From Pelomonas nitida (GTDB lineage Bacteria > Pseudomonadota > Gammaproteobacteria > Burkholderiales > Burkholderiaceae_C): DNA of 64,000 nt. Shown piece after piece: positions 31,979 through 40,799 of this stretch (position 1 is the first letter of the stretch; each line of letters opens with the position of its first letter). The DNA lies in assembly GCF_043555975.1 (NCBI RefSeq), contig NZ_JBIGIA010000009.1, forward strand, positions 176,370-240,369. The letters are read 5' to 3'. The translations under genes and the position numbers were made by a program. The notes under the pieces are model-generated. The model made no database searches and was not told the origin of the DNA. It saw only the letters and a program-made list of their open reading frames with translations.

Positions 31979-32308
31979 ATGAGCAGCGAATTGATCAAGC
32001 ATGTTTCCGACGCGTCTTTCGACGCCGACGTGATCCAGTCCGGCAAGCCGGTGCTGGTGGACTACTGGGCCGAATGGTGCGGTCCCTGCAAGATGATTGC
32101 GCCCATCCTCGACGAAGTCGCCACGGGCTACGGTGACAAGCTGAAGATCGCCAAGATGAACGTCGACGAGAACCGCGAAGTTCCCGCGAAGTTCGGCATC
32201 CGCGGCATCCCGACGCTGATGCTGTTCAAGGACGGCCAGCTGGCCGCCACCAAGGTCGGCGCGCTGTCCAAGGCCCAGTTGACCGCCTTCCTCGACGCGA
32301 ACCTATAA
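31979..32308 (+). CDS. trxA: thioredoxin 1
   Basis: A 109-residue thioredoxin with the active site WCGPC at residues 33-37, the cis-Pro region GIRGIPTLMLFKDG, and the standard length. It reduces protein disulphides in the cytoplasm and supplies electrons to ribonucleotide reductase and other enzymes. AAGGA precedes the ATG. As in many betaproteobacteria it lies directly upstream of rho; its final codons appear to contain the rho promoter. Confidence 0.97.
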   Translation: MSSELIKHVSDASFDADVIQSGKPVLVDYWAEWCGPCKMIAPILDEVATGYGDKLKIAKMNVDENREVPAKFGIRGIPTLMLFKDGQLAATKVGALSKAQLTAFLDANL

Positions 32309-32309
32309 T
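32279..32309 (+). promoter_or_regulatory. putative sigma-70 promoter for rho
   Basis: TTGACC (32279-32284) and TATAAT (32304-32309) are separated by 19 bases. The -10 hexamer is a perfect consensus and overlaps the trxA stop codon. It would give a leader of about 250 nt before the rho start codon, suited to the autoregulation known for rho. Confidence 0.55.
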
Positions 32310-32318
32310 CGCGCCCAA

Positions 32319-32361
32319 CTGTTGCGGCGCTCCTGGCGCCTCCGGTGCCCCGCCGCAACAG
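32319..32361 (+). promoter_or_regulatory. 11-bp inverted repeat in the rho leader
   Basis: CTGTTGCGGCG (32319-32329) pairs perfectly with CGCCGCAACAG (32351-32361) around a 21-base loop that can itself fold (GGCGCC/GGTGCC). No U-tract follows. It starts about ten bases after the predicted rho -10 box, so it would sit at the very 5' end of the rho transcript. The remaining leader to 32565 shows nothing else clear. Confidence 0.5.
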
Positions 32362-32565
32362 CCAAAGCCAACACGCCCCGGGCTTGCTGATCTCGAATCA
32401 GCAGTCCAGCCAGCGTGGACTCGGCTCCCCCTCCCTCCATTGCGTAAGTAGCCGAAGCAAGCCGCTCGTCGTTTGAGCGGAGCGCCATTCGGCCCTGTTC
32501 CGGGGCGGCCGTGGAATCGTCGTTGCGTCTTGGCTGGCGCCGCGACCCCTGACGGGTGTTCACCC

Positions 32566-33831
32566 ATGCATCTTTCCGAACTCAAAGCGCTTCACGTCTC
32601 CGCCCTCATCAAGATGGGCGAGGAGCTGGAGATCGACAACGTCTCGCGCCTGCGCAAGCAGGAGCTGATGTTCGCCATCATGAAGAAGCGCGCCAAGGCC
32701 GGCGAGCAGGTCTTCGGCGACGGCGTGCTCGAAGTCCTGCCCGACGGCTTCGGCTTCCTGCGCTCGATCGAAGCCAGCTTCATGGCGTCGACGGACGACA
32801 TCTACCTGTCGCCCAGCCAGATCCGCCGCTTCAACCTGCACACCGGTGACCTGGTGGAAGGCGAAGTGCGCGTGCCCAAGGACGGCGAGCGCTACTTCGC
32901 GCTGGTGAAGGTCGACCGCGTGAACGGCCAGACGCCCGAGGAGAGCAAGAACAAGATCATGTTCGAGAACCTGACGCCCTTGTTCCCCAAGGAGCAGTTC
33001 AAGCTCGAGCGTGAGGGCTACAAGGGCGAGGAGAACATCACCGGTCGCATCATCGACCTGACGTCTCCCATCGGCAAAGGCCAGCGCGCGCTGATCGTCG
33101 CGCAGCCCAAGACCGGCAAGACCGAGATGATGAAGAGCATCGCGCATGCCCTCGTCGCCAACGCACCGGAATGCCATCTCATCGTGCTGCTCGTCGACGA
33201 GCGCCCCGAGGAAGTGACCGAGATGCTGCGCACCGTGCGCGGCGAGGTCATCAGCTCCACCTTCGACGAACCGGCCGCCCGCCACGTGCAGGTCGCCGAG
33301 ATGGTCATCGAGCGCGCCAAGCGTCTGGTGGAACTGAAGAAGGACGTGATCATCCTGCTGGACTCGATCACCCGCCTGGCCCGCGCCTACAACAACGTGC
33401 TGCCATCGTCGGGCAAGGTGATGTCCGGCGGCGTCGACGCGAACGCGCTGCAGCGCCCCAAGCGCTTCTTCGGCGCGGCGCGCAACATCGAGGAAGGCGG
33501 CTCGCTGACCATCATCGGCACCGCGCTGATCGACACCGGTTCGCTGATGGACCAGGTGATCTACGAAGAGTTCAAGGGCACCGGCAACTGCGAAATCCAC
33601 CTGGATCGCCGCATGGCCGAGAAGCGCGTCTACCCGTCCATCCTGATCAACAAGTCCGGCACCCGCCGTGAAGAGCTGCTGCTCAAGCCCGAGATCCTGC
33701 AAAAGAGCTGGATCCTGCGCAAACTGCTCTACAACATGGACGAGATCGAGGCGATGGAGTTCATCCTCGACAAGATGAAGGCGTCGAAGAACAACCTGGA
33801 CTTCTTCGACATGATGCGGCGCGGCGGGTAG
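32566..33831 (+). CDS. rho: transcription termination factor Rho
   Basis: A 421-residue hexameric RNA-dependent ATPase that releases transcripts. The N-terminal RNA-binding domain begins MHLSELKALHVSALIKM, with the primary-site region DGFGFLRS; Walker A is PKTGKTEM near residue 185, Walker B is DVIILLDSITRLARAYN, and the Q/R-loop region is GTGNCEIHLDRR. Length matches the family. I use the ATG at 32566 because conserved Rho sequence begins there, although the frame is open further upstream. A strong hairpin follows the stop codon. Confidence 0.97.
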   Translation: MHLSELKALHVSALIKMGEELEIDNVSRLRKQELMFAIMKKRAKAGEQVFGDGVLEVLPDGFGFLRSIEASFMASTDDIYLSPSQIRRFNLHTGDLVEGEVRVPKDGERYFALVKVDRVNGQTPEESKNKIMFENLTPLFPKEQFKLEREGYKGEENITGRIIDLTSPIGKGQRALIVAQPKTGKTEMMKSIAHALVANAPECHLIVLLVDERPEEVTEMLRTVRGEVISSTFDEPAARHVQVAEMVIERAKRLVELKKDVIILLDSITRLARAYNNVLPSSGKVMSGGVDANALQRPKRFFGAARNIEEGGSLTIIGTALIDTGSLMDQVIYEEFKGTGNCEIHLDRRMAEKRVYPSILINKSGTRREELLLKPEILQKSWILRKLLYNMDEIEAMEFILDKMKASKNNLDFFDMMRRGG

Positions 33832-33880
33832 TGAGACCAGGCCGGCGGCAGGACCTGCGTCCTGTCCGACGGCCGTCGAA

Positions 33881-33909
33881 CGCCCGCGCATGTCTGGCAT
33901 GCGCGGGCG
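33881..33909 (+). terminator. hairpin after rho
   Basis: CGCCCGCGCATG (33881-33892) pairs perfectly with CATGCGCGGGCG (33898-33909) around TCTGG. The stem is 12 bp and very GC-rich but only CCTT follows, so it may act as an inefficient terminator or mRNA stabiliser. Confidence 0.5.
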
Positions 33910-33949
33910 CCTTCAGCCCTGAAACTAGCCAAGCCCAAGGGAAGCTCGC

Positions 33950-33955
33950 TATAAT
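33950..33955 (+). promoter_or_regulatory. putative -10 box of the rpmE2 promoter
   Basis: A perfect TATAAT lies 82 bases before the rpmE2 start codon. No convincing -35 hexamer is visible at 16-18 bases. The sequence around it (TATAATCGCG) repeats the context of the predicted rho -10 box. Confidence 0.4.
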
Positions 33956-34036
33956 CGCGGGTTTTCCGCCCTGACACCCTGGAAAGTGCATCGACCCGCC
34001 CGGTCGGTGTGGCTCCCGAAGACCTGAGAGGTTCCC

Positions 34037-34288
34037 ATGAAAGAAGGCATTCACCCCAACTACCGCGACGTCGTCTTCATCGACCAGTCCAACGGCTTCC
34101 AGTTCGTGACGCGCTCGACCGTCCAAACCAAGGAAACCATCGAGCTCGACGGCAAGACCCTGCCGCTGGTCAAGCTGGAAACGACGAGCGAGTCGCACCC
34201 CTTCTACACGGGCACGCAAAAGAGCGTGGACAACCTGGGCGGTCGCGTCGAGAAGTTCCGCAACAAGTTCGCTCACCTCAAGAAGTAA
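34037..34288 (+). CDS. rpmE2: 50S ribosomal protein L31 type B
   Basis: An 83-residue L31 beginning MKEGIHPNYRDVVFIDQSNG and ending NKFAHLKK. It lacks the CxxC zinc-binding cysteines of type A L31, so it is the zinc-independent B form. GAGAGG lies six bases before the ATG. It is monocistronic, between a TATAAT box and an intrinsic terminator. Confidence 0.95.
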   Translation: MKEGIHPNYRDVVFIDQSNGFQFVTRSTVQTKETIELDGKTLPLVKLETTSESHPFYTGTQKSVDNLGGRVEKFRNKFAHLKK

Positions 34289-34322
34289 TCGCCGAGGCGG
34301 TGTCGCACCGCTTCCGCCATGC

Positions 34323-34348
34323 AAGGGCAGCCTCGGCTGCCCTTTGTC
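34323..34348 (+). terminator. intrinsic terminator after rpmE2
   Basis: AAGGGCAGC and GCTGCCCTT form a 9-bp stem with a CTCG loop, followed by TGTCATTT. It lies 35 bases after the rpmE2 stop codon. Confidence 0.7.
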
Positions 34349-34454
34349 ATTTCTGCACGTCCGGCCACCCCATTTTTGTCAGGCACCACCCACGGCCGAG
34401 CGCGTCTTTCTGCGGCATCATGCCGGCCGATCCGATAGAAGCAGCCCTCCCCTC

Positions 34455-36095
34455 GTGAACCTGCCCACCCCCGCCATCGTCGCCGAGCGCGGCGCCGTGC
34501 GCCTGCCCAGACTGGCGCTGCTGCTGCTGTGTGCGGCCTACCTGCTCCCTGGCATCTTCGGCCGCGCACCGTGGCGCAATGCCGACCTCACCGCGTTCGG
34601 CTTCATGGCCAGCATTGCCCAGGGCAACGCCCCGTGGTGGAAGCCGGCCATCGCCGGCATTCCCGCCGAAGGTGGCCCGCTGCCCTATTGGCTCGGCGCA
34701 CTGGCCATCAAGGCCTTGCCCTTCCTCGACGCCCCCGTTGCAGCCCGCCTGCCCTACGCGCTCGTGCTCGCAGGTGTGCTGGTGGCCGTCTGGTACACCT
34801 GTTTCCACCTGGCCCGCACCGACGCCGCGCAGCCCGTGGCCTTCGCCTTCGGCGGCGAGGCCCAGGCGGTGGACTACGCACGCGCCCTGGCGGACGGCGC
34901 ACTGCTGGCCTTGATGGCCTCGCTCGGCCTGCTGCAACTGGGGCACGAGACGACGCCGGAGCTGGTGCAGCTGCTGGCCGTGTCGGTGTATCTGTACGGG
35001 CTGGCCGCGGCGCCATTTCGCCGCTGGCATTCGAGGGTGGCCGTGCTGCTGGCGCTGCCGGTGCTTGCCGCCAGCGAGGCGCCGACCGTGGCCTGCGCGC
35101 TGGGGCTGCTGGGCTTGCTGCTGAACCACCGCTCCAGCTATGAAGCAGCCAAGGACCAGCGCGTCTGGCTGCTGGGCGCGCTGACGCTGGCCGTGGTGTC
35201 GGCCTATGCGTTCAACGGCTGGGCCTGGCGGGCACGGCCGGGGCTGGATGTCGGGTCGCTGCTGAGCCTGCTGGCGTGGTTCTGCTGGCCGGCCGGCCCG
35301 CTGGCCCTGTGGACGCTGTGGCGCTGGCGCCGCCACGGCCTGCGCCGGCACATCACCGTGCCGGCCATCGCGCTGCTGGTGCCGCTCACCGCCTGCGTCG
35401 CCATGGAAGGCTCTGAGCGCCCGCTGTTGCTCGCCCTGCCGTCGCTGGCCATCCTCGCAGCCTTCGCGCTGCCGACACTGAGCCGCGGCTTCGCGGCGGC
35501 GGTGGACTGGTTCTCGGTGTTCTTCTTCAGCGCCGCCGCGCTGTTCTTCTGGCTCTACTACCTGTCGATGCACACCGGCTGGCCCGAGCGCCCGCTGGCC
35601 AACCTGCGCCGCCTGGCCGAGGGCTTCGAGCCGGAGTTCAGCCTGCTCGCGCTGGTCTTTGCGCTGGCCGCCACGGCCGGCTGGCTGGCGCTCGTGCGCT
35701 GGCGCACATCGCGGCATCGCCATGCGCTGTGGAAGAGCCTCGCGCTGCCGGCCGGCGGTGTCGCACTGGGTTGGTTGCTGGTGATGAGCCTGCTGCTGCC
35801 GCCGCTGGACTATGCGCGCAGCCTGGCGCCGCTGGTGTCGCGCCTGCAAGCGCGGCTGCCGAACGATGTGACCTGCCTGGCCGCGCCTGGCCAAAGCCTG
35901 CCGACGCTGGCCGCGCTGGAATGGCATGGCCGTTGGCGCGTGGAAGGCCGCGGCGAACTCGCCAGCACGCGCTGCACGCATGCCGTCATCAGCACCGGTC
36001 AGCCCGTGCCGCACGGCTGGCAGACCATGGCGCAGGTCAAGCGACCCACCGACCGCAGTGGCAGCGCCGGGCTCGTCCTCCTGAAGCGTCAGTGA
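34455..36095 (+). CDS. GT-C-like membrane glycosyltransferase (ArnT/PMT-like)
   Basis: A 546-residue integral membrane protein with about ten hydrophobic segments and a soluble C-terminal domain. The N-terminal region WRNADLTAFGFMASIAQGN, then WWKPAIAGIPAEGGPLPYWL, matches GT-C enzymes of the ArnT/PMT type, where an acidic residue in the first periplasmic loop is catalytic. These move a sugar from a polyprenyl carrier to lipid A or another acceptor; the acceptor here is unknown. I chose the GTG at 34455; upstream in-frame sequence runs into the rpmE2 terminator. The 3' end overlaps phoR, which converges, by 7 bp. Confidence 0.72.
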   Translation: MNLPTPAIVAERGAVRLPRLALLLLCAAYLLPGIFGRAPWRNADLTAFGFMASIAQGNAPWWKPAIAGIPAEGGPLPYWLGALAIKALPFLDAPVAARLPYALVLAGVLVAVWYTCFHLARTDAAQPVAFAFGGEAQAVDYARALADGALLALMASLGLLQLGHETTPELVQLLAVSVYLYGLAAAPFRRWHSRVAVLLALPVLAASEAPTVACALGLLGLLLNHRSSYEAAKDQRVWLLGALTLAVVSAYAFNGWAWRARPGLDVGSLLSLLAWFCWPAGPLALWTLWRWRRHGLRRHITVPAIALLVPLTACVAMEGSERPLLLALPSLAILAAFALPTLSRGFAAAVDWFSVFFFSAAALFFWLYYLSMHTGWPERPLANLRRLAEGFEPEFSLLALVFALAATAGWLALVRWRTSRHRHALWKSLALPAGGVALGWLLVMSLLLPPLDYARSLAPLVSRLQARLPNDVTCLAAPGQSLPTLAALEWHGRWRVEGRGELASTRCTHAVISTGQPVPHGWQTMAQVKRPTDRSGSAGLVLLKRQ

Positions 36096-37456
36096 CCCGG
36101 CACCGCGGCCGCACCGAAAGCGGCCTCGTCGCCCAGCGCTGAATCGCTGACCTGGCGCACGCGCGCCGACGGGAAGAGCAGCCGGAAACGCGAGCCCTTG
36201 CCGACTTCGCTCTGGATCATCAGCTCGCCGCCATGCCGCTGCATGACATGCTTGACGATGGACAGCCCCAGGCCGGTGCCGCCCGTCTCGCGCGAGCGGC
36301 TGCCGTCCACGCGGTAGAAACGCTCCGTCAGGCGCGGGATGTGCTCCCGCGCGATGCCGGGCCCGGTATCCACGACGGCGAGTTCGCCGCTGCCGTCCTC
36401 CAGCAGCCGCCACACCACGCCCACCTCGCCACCGTCCGGCGTGTATCGCACGGCATTGGTCACGAGGTTGGCAATGGCACTGAGAAGTTCGCTCTCGACG
36501 CCGGCCAGTTCCACGCCGGTCACCGGCTTGAGATGCAGCGGATGGCGGCCCGCGGACAGCGCCTCCGCGTCCGCCGCCACACGCAGCAGCAGCGCGTCCA
36601 GCGCCACCCAGCGATCCGGCCCGGGGCGCGGGCTGCCCTCCAGTTGCGCCAGCGTCAGCAGGTCGGCAACCAGCGTCTGCATGCGCTGCGTCTGCTGGTT
36701 CATCAGCACGAGCACACGATCACGCTCCACCGACGTCAGCGGCAGCGAATGCATGGTCTCGATGAAGCCCGACAGCACGGTCAGCGGCGTGCGGATCTCA
36801 TGCGAGACATTGGCGACGAAATCGCGCCGCATGCCTTCGGCGCGCAAGCGCTCGGTGATGTCCAGCGACAGCACCAGGCGCATGCCCTCGCCGTACTCGC
36901 GCACGACGATGGACAACGTGCCGGGCCCGCGGCTGTTGCCCAGCACCAGCGGCTCGGCGTAACGCCCGGCCTGCAGGTAGGCCACAAAGGCCGGCGCGCG
37001 CACGAGGTTGGTGATGCGCTGGCGCAGGTCCCGCTGCGGGTCCAGCGCGAAATGATCGGCAGCGACGCGATTGCACCAGACGATCTGCTCCTGCAGGTCC
37101 AGCATCAGCACACCGTTGGGTGAGGCCTCGATCGCCGACAGGAACTGCTCCAGCTCCAGCCGGCTGCGCGCGACGGCACGGTCGCGGTCGCGCACCGCGC
37201 GCTCGATCCGGTAGCCCACCTCACCCCACAGGCCCGTGTCGCGCGGGGCGTTCTCGAACTGATTGCCCCGCAGCCAGCCCAGCAGGCGGGAGCCACGCAC
37301 CGCATCCACCAACATCATCAGCAACACGCCGCTGACGACGCCGACCGCCAGCCCCAGCCCATCCGCACCGCTGGCGGAGCGCACGGCAGCGCCAATGACG
37401 AATCCGAGCAGCGCGGCCACCAGGGCCATCAAGAGTCGCGGCAACAACCAGGTCAT
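36089..37456 (-). CDS. phoR: phosphate regulon sensor histidine kinase PhoR
   Basis: The 455-residue kinase has two N-terminal membrane segments (about 3-27 and 33-52), a PAS domain (about 105-200, SAIEASPNGVLMLDL), a HisKA domain with phosphoacceptor His219 (FVANVSHEIRTPL) and a HATPase domain with NAVRYTPDGG and GTGLGLSIVKHV. It autophosphorylates when phosphate is scarce and passes phosphate to PhoB. It is the last gene of the pst-pho cluster, 149 bp after phoB; that gap holds nothing I can recognise. Confidence 0.95.
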   Translation of the reverse strand: MTWLLPRLLMALVAALLGFVIGAAVRSASGADGLGLAVGVVSGVLLMMLVDAVRGSRLLGWLRGNQFENAPRDTGLWGEVGYRIERAVRDRDRAVARSRLELEQFLSAIEASPNGVLMLDLQEQIVWCNRVAADHFALDPQRDLRQRITNLVRAPAFVAYLQAGRYAEPLVLGNSRGPGTLSIVVREYGEGMRLVLSLDITERLRAEGMRRDFVANVSHEIRTPLTVLSGFIETMHSLPLTSVERDRVLVLMNQQTQRMQTLVADLLTLAQLEGSPRPGPDRWVALDALLLRVAADAEALSAGRHPLHLKPVTGVELAGVESELLSAIANLVTNAVRYTPDGGEVGVVWRLLEDGSGELAVVDTGPGIAREHIPRLTERFYRVDGSRSRETGGTGLGLSIVKHVMQRHGGELMIQSEVGKGSRFRLLFPSARVRQVSDSALGDEAAFGAAAVPGH

Positions 37457-37605
37457 GCAGCTTGCTTCATCTCAGTTTTCACGACGCAGCGGGCCGGACG
37501 CGGGTGCGACGCCCGAGCGTGCCCACAAGCCACATGCCCGCCGCCGCACGCCCAGGCATCACCGTCACCTGGAGCAGCCGGCCAGACTGGGCCAAGCGCG
37601 TCATC

Positions 37606-38307
37606 TCAAGCAGACAGTGCGCTGCTCTGCTGCGTCAAGCGGTAGCCGGCCCCACGGACGGTCTCGATCATGCGCGCGCACTGCACGCGCTCCAGCGCCT
37701 CGCGCAGCCGCTTGACGTGAACGTCGATGGTGCGTTCCTCGATGAACACGTGGTCGCCCCAGACGCGATCCAGCAACTGCGAGCGGCTGTGCACACGCTC
37801 CGGGTGGGTCATCAAGAAATGCAGCAGGCGGAACTCGGTGGGCCCGAGCTTGACCTCGGCGCCGTCGCGGCTGACGCGGCGGGTGCCCGGGTCCAGCAGC
37901 AGCGGGCCGACCTCGACGACGCTGTCCAGCGCCTCGGGCGCTTTGCGGCGCAACACCGCGCGGATGCGCGCCAGCAACTCGTTGGTCGAGAACGGCTTGG
38001 TGACGTAGTCGTCGGCGCCCGCATCGAGACCGGCGATCTTGTCGCCCTCGTCCGCACGCGCCGTCAACATGATGATGGGCAGCTCCTTCGTGCGTGCCGC
38101 ACCGCGCCACTGGCGGGCCAGCGCCACGCCACTCTGGCCGGGCAGCATCCAGTCCAGCACGACGAGATCAGGCAGGACGCGGTCCACCTCGTATTGCGCC
38201 GCGCTCGCGCTGGCGGCCAGCGTGACCTCGAAGCCGGCGTGGCGCAGGTTGATGGAAATCAGCTCGGCAATCGCCGACTCGTCTTCGACCACCAGGATTC
38301 GACTCAT
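37606..38307 (-). CDS. phoB: phosphate regulon response regulator PhoB
   Basis: A 233-residue OmpR-family regulator. The receiver domain (1-120) has acidic residues at ED8-9, phosphoacceptor Asp52 (LVVLDWMLPG) and conserved Lys in VTKPFSTNELL. The winged-helix domain covers about 135-230 (PTEFRLLHFLMTHPERVHSR, then TIDVHVKRLREAL). Phosphorylated PhoB binds Pho boxes such as those near 43.0-43.1 kb. It lies between phoU and phoR on the same strand. Confidence 0.97.
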   Translation of the reverse strand: MSRILVVEDESAIAELISINLRHAGFEVTLAASASAAQYEVDRVLPDLVVLDWMLPGQSGVALARQWRGAARTKELPIIMLTARADEGDKIAGLDAGADDYVTKPFSTNELLARIRAVLRRKAPEALDSVVEVGPLLLDPGTRRVSRDGAEVKLGPTEFRLLHFLMTHPERVHSRSQLLDRVWGDHVFIEERTIDVHVKRLREALERVQCARMIETVRGAGYRLTQQSSALSA

Positions 38308-38355
38308 GGAAATGCTCTCTCAATGCGTAGTGCCTTCCCCAGCGCCCGCCGTGGA

Positions 38356-38410
38356 ACCGGCTTTGCCGGGTCACCAGCGGCGCCCCCTTGAGGGGGCCGG
38401 CGAAGCCGGT
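38356..38410. repeat. palindromic intergenic repeat, copy A
   Basis: Outer arms ACCGGCTT (38356-38363) and AAGCCGGT (38403-38410) are perfect complements; inside, CCGGC-TTT-GCCGG and GCCCCC-TTGA-GGGGGC form further hairpins, so the element can fold as a cloverleaf. The flanking bases GTGGA before and AGG after are largely shared with copy B at 49.6 kb. It lies between phoB and phoU and looks like a REP-type element. Confidence 0.75.
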
Positions 38411-38420
38411 AGGGAGTGGG

Positions 38421-39128
38421 CTATCGAACCATCGTTTCGACGGCTTCCGGCGTGTTGTGGCGCACGTCCTGGCCCTTGACCACATAGATGACCACCTCGG
38501 CCAGGTTCTTGGCGTGGTCGCCCACGCGCTCGATGGCCTTGGCGACGAACACCAGGTCGATGGACGACGAGATGGTGCGCGGGTCTTCCATCATGTAGGT
38601 GATGAGCTTGCGCAGCAGGCCGTCGAATTCCTTGTCGATCTCGTCGTCGTGCTTCAGCACGTCGAGCGCACGCTCGACATCCAGGCGCGCGAAGGAGTCC
38701 AGCGCCTTGCGCAGCTGTGCCGTGGCGAGCTCGGCCTCGAAGGCCAGATCGGCCATCGGCAGGCGCAGGCGGCTCGACACGCCGCCCGTCACCAGGCGCT
38801 GCACGGTGCGCGCAATGCGCGCGGCTTCGTCGCCCACACGCTCGAGGTTGGCGATGCTCTTGCTGATGGCGATCAGCAGGCGCAGGTCGCGGGCGGTGGG
38901 CTGGCGGCGCGCGATGATGGTGGAGAGATCACGGTCGATCTCGATTTCCATCGCGTTGACCCGGCCTTCCTTGGCCAGCACGTCGTCGGCAGATTCCGAC
39001 GAGAAGTCGTTGAGCGCCTGCACGGCCTGGGCCACCTGGGCCTCGACCAGCCCGCCCATCTCGAGCACGCGGGTGGAGATGCCGCTGAGCTCGGCGTCGA
39101 ATTGGGTGGAGAGATGCTTGTCGACCAT
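38421..39128 (-). CDS. phoU: phosphate signalling protein PhoU
   Basis: A 235-residue all-helical protein with two PhoU repeats; the metal-binding motifs are GDEAARIARTV in the first and FVAKAIERVGDHAKNLAE in the second. PhoU links the Pst transporter to PhoR and keeps the kinase off when phosphate is plentiful. It lies nine bases after pstB. Confidence 0.96.
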   Translation of the reverse strand: MVDKHLSTQFDAELSGISTRVLEMGGLVEAQVAQAVQALNDFSSESADDVLAKEGRVNAMEIEIDRDLSTIIARRQPTARDLRLLIAISKSIANLERVGDEAARIARTVQRLVTGGVSSRLRLPMADLAFEAELATAQLRKALDSFARLDVERALDVLKHDDEIDKEFDGLLRKLITYMMEDPRTISSSIDLVFVAKAIERVGDHAKNLAEVVIYVVKGQDVRHNTPEAVETMVR

Positions 39129-39137
39129 GACGTTTCC

Positions 39138-39923
39138 TTAACCAAAACGGCCCGTGATGTAGTCCTCAGTGTCCTTGCGCTTGGGCTTCATGAAGAGCTC
39201 GGCAGTGGGACCGAACTCGATGAGGTCACCGAGGTACATGTAGGCCGTGTAGTCGGAGCAGCGCGCGGCCTGCTGCATGTTGTGCGTCACGATGGCGACG
39301 GTGTAGTCGCTCTTGAGTTCGTGGATGAGTTCTTCGATCTTGCCCGTGGAGATCGGGTCCAGCGCCGAGCAGGGTTCGTCGAGCAGCAGCACTTCGGGCT
39401 TGATCGCGATGCCGCGCGCGATGCACAGGCGCTGCTGCTGGCCGCCGGAGAGGCCCGCGCCGCTCTGGTTGAGCTTGTCCTTCACTTCGGTCCAGAGTGC
39501 GGCCTTCTTCAGCGCCCACTCGACGCGCTCGTCCATCTCCACGCGCGGCAGCGTCTCGAACAGGCGCACGCCGAAGGCGATGTTGTCGTAGATGGACATC
39601 GGGAACGGCGTGGGCTTCTGGAAGACCATGCCGACCTTGGCGCGGATCAGCGAGACGTCGTCCTTGCTCTCCAGGATGTTCTCGCCGTCCAGCAGGATCT
39701 CGCCTTCGGCGCGCTGCTCGGGGTAGAGCTCGAACATGCGGTTCAGCGTGCGCAGCAGCGTGGACTTGCCACAGCCCGACGGGCCGATGAAGGCGGTGAC
39801 CTTCTTCTCGGGGATGTCGAGGTTGATGTTCTTCAGCGCGTGGAAGCTGCCGTAGAAGAAGTTCAGGTTGCGCACCGACAGCTTGGCGCGTTCGCTCAAC
39901 GAGGTTTCGATCTTGGCGTCCAT
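39138..39923 (-). CDS. pstB: phosphate ABC transporter ATP-binding protein PstB
   Basis: A 261-residue ABC ATPase. Walker A is GPSGCGKST near residue 50, the signature is LSGGQQQRLCIARGIA, Walker B is VLLLDEPCSALDP, and the H-loop is VAIVTHNM. Length and the C-terminal FMKPKRKDTEDYITGRFG are diagnostic for PstB. It powers phosphate import with PstA and PstC. It lies 12 bp after pstA. Confidence 0.98.
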   Translation of the reverse strand: MDAKIETSLSERAKLSVRNLNFFYGSFHALKNINLDIPEKKVTAFIGPSGCGKSTLLRTLNRMFELYPEQRAEGEILLDGENILESKDDVSLIRAKVGMVFQKPTPFPMSIYDNIAFGVRLFETLPRVEMDERVEWALKKAALWTEVKDKLNQSGAGLSGGQQQRLCIARGIAIKPEVLLLDEPCSALDPISTGKIEELIHELKSDYTVAIVTHNMQQAARCSDYTAYMYLGDLIEFGPTAELFMKPKRKDTEDYITGRFG

Positions 39924-39935
39924 GATCGGGAGTCC

Positions 39936-40799
39936 TTAGTGTTTGTTCTTGAAGAGCACGCGGGCGAGGATGTTCAGCAGCAGCACCCCCACGGTGATCA
40001 GGAAGACGCCGGCCCAGGCGATCTGCTGCAGATGCTGGTCGGGGTTCATCGCGAAGTCGTAAATCGTCTTCGGCAGATTGGCCATCGGGCGCGTCAGGTC
40101 GGTGGACCAGAACTGGTTGTTCAGCGCGGTGAACAGCAGCGGCGCGGTTTCACCCGACACGCGGGCCAGCGCCAGCAGGATGCCGGTGATGACGCCCGCA
40201 CGGGCGGCCTTCAGCGTGATGGCCAGGATGACCTTCCACTTCGGCGTGCCGAGGGCGTAGGCGGCCTCGCGCAAAGCGTTCGGCACCAGGTTCAGCATGT
40301 TCTCCGTCGTGCGGATGACGACCGGGATGACCAGCAGCGCCAGCGACAGCGAGCCCGCCAGGCCGGAGAAGGTGTGCATCTTGGCCACGACGATGGCGTA
40401 GACGAACAGGCCGATGACGATGGACGGCGCGGACAGCATGATGTCGTTGATGAAACGCACCGCGCTGCCCAGCCAGGTCTTCTGACCGTATTCGGCCAGA
40501 TAGACGCCGGCCAAGATGCCCACCGGCGTGCCGACCAGCGTGGCCAGCGTCACCATCAGGAAGGAGCCGAACAGCGCGTTGGCGAGACCACCGCCTTCGC
40601 TCTGCGGCGGCGGCGTCATCTGCGTGAAGGTGGCCCAGCTCAGGCCGCCGATGCCCTGATAGATGGTCTCGAACAGGATCCAGATGAGCCAGAAGACGCC
40701 GAAGGACATGGCGCCCAGCGACAGCGTCAGCGCGACAGCATTGATGCGCTTGCGCTTGTGGTGCATCGCCAGGCGGCGCGAGTCGATTGCAGTGGTCAT
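39936..40799 (-). CDS. pstA: phosphate ABC transporter permease PstA
   Basis: A 287-residue permease with six membrane segments and the EAA-like loop (AAYALGTPKWKVILAITLKAA) that contacts PstB. It pairs with PstC to form the channel. Its ATG overlaps the pstC stop by 4 bp. The N-terminus is cytoplasmic and basic (MHHKRKRINAV). Confidence 0.96.
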   Translation of the reverse strand: MTTAIDSRRLAMHHKRKRINAVALTLSLGAMSFGVFWLIWILFETIYQGIGGLSWATFTQMTPPPQSEGGGLANALFGSFLMVTLATLVGTPVGILAGVYLAEYGQKTWLGSAVRFINDIMLSAPSIVIGLFVYAIVVAKMHTFSGLAGSLSLALLVIPVVIRTTENMLNLVPNALREAAYALGTPKWKVILAITLKAARAGVITGILLALARVSGETAPLLFTALNNQFWSTDLTRPMANLPKTIYDFAMNPDQHLQQIAWAGVFLITVGVLLLNILARVLFKNKH

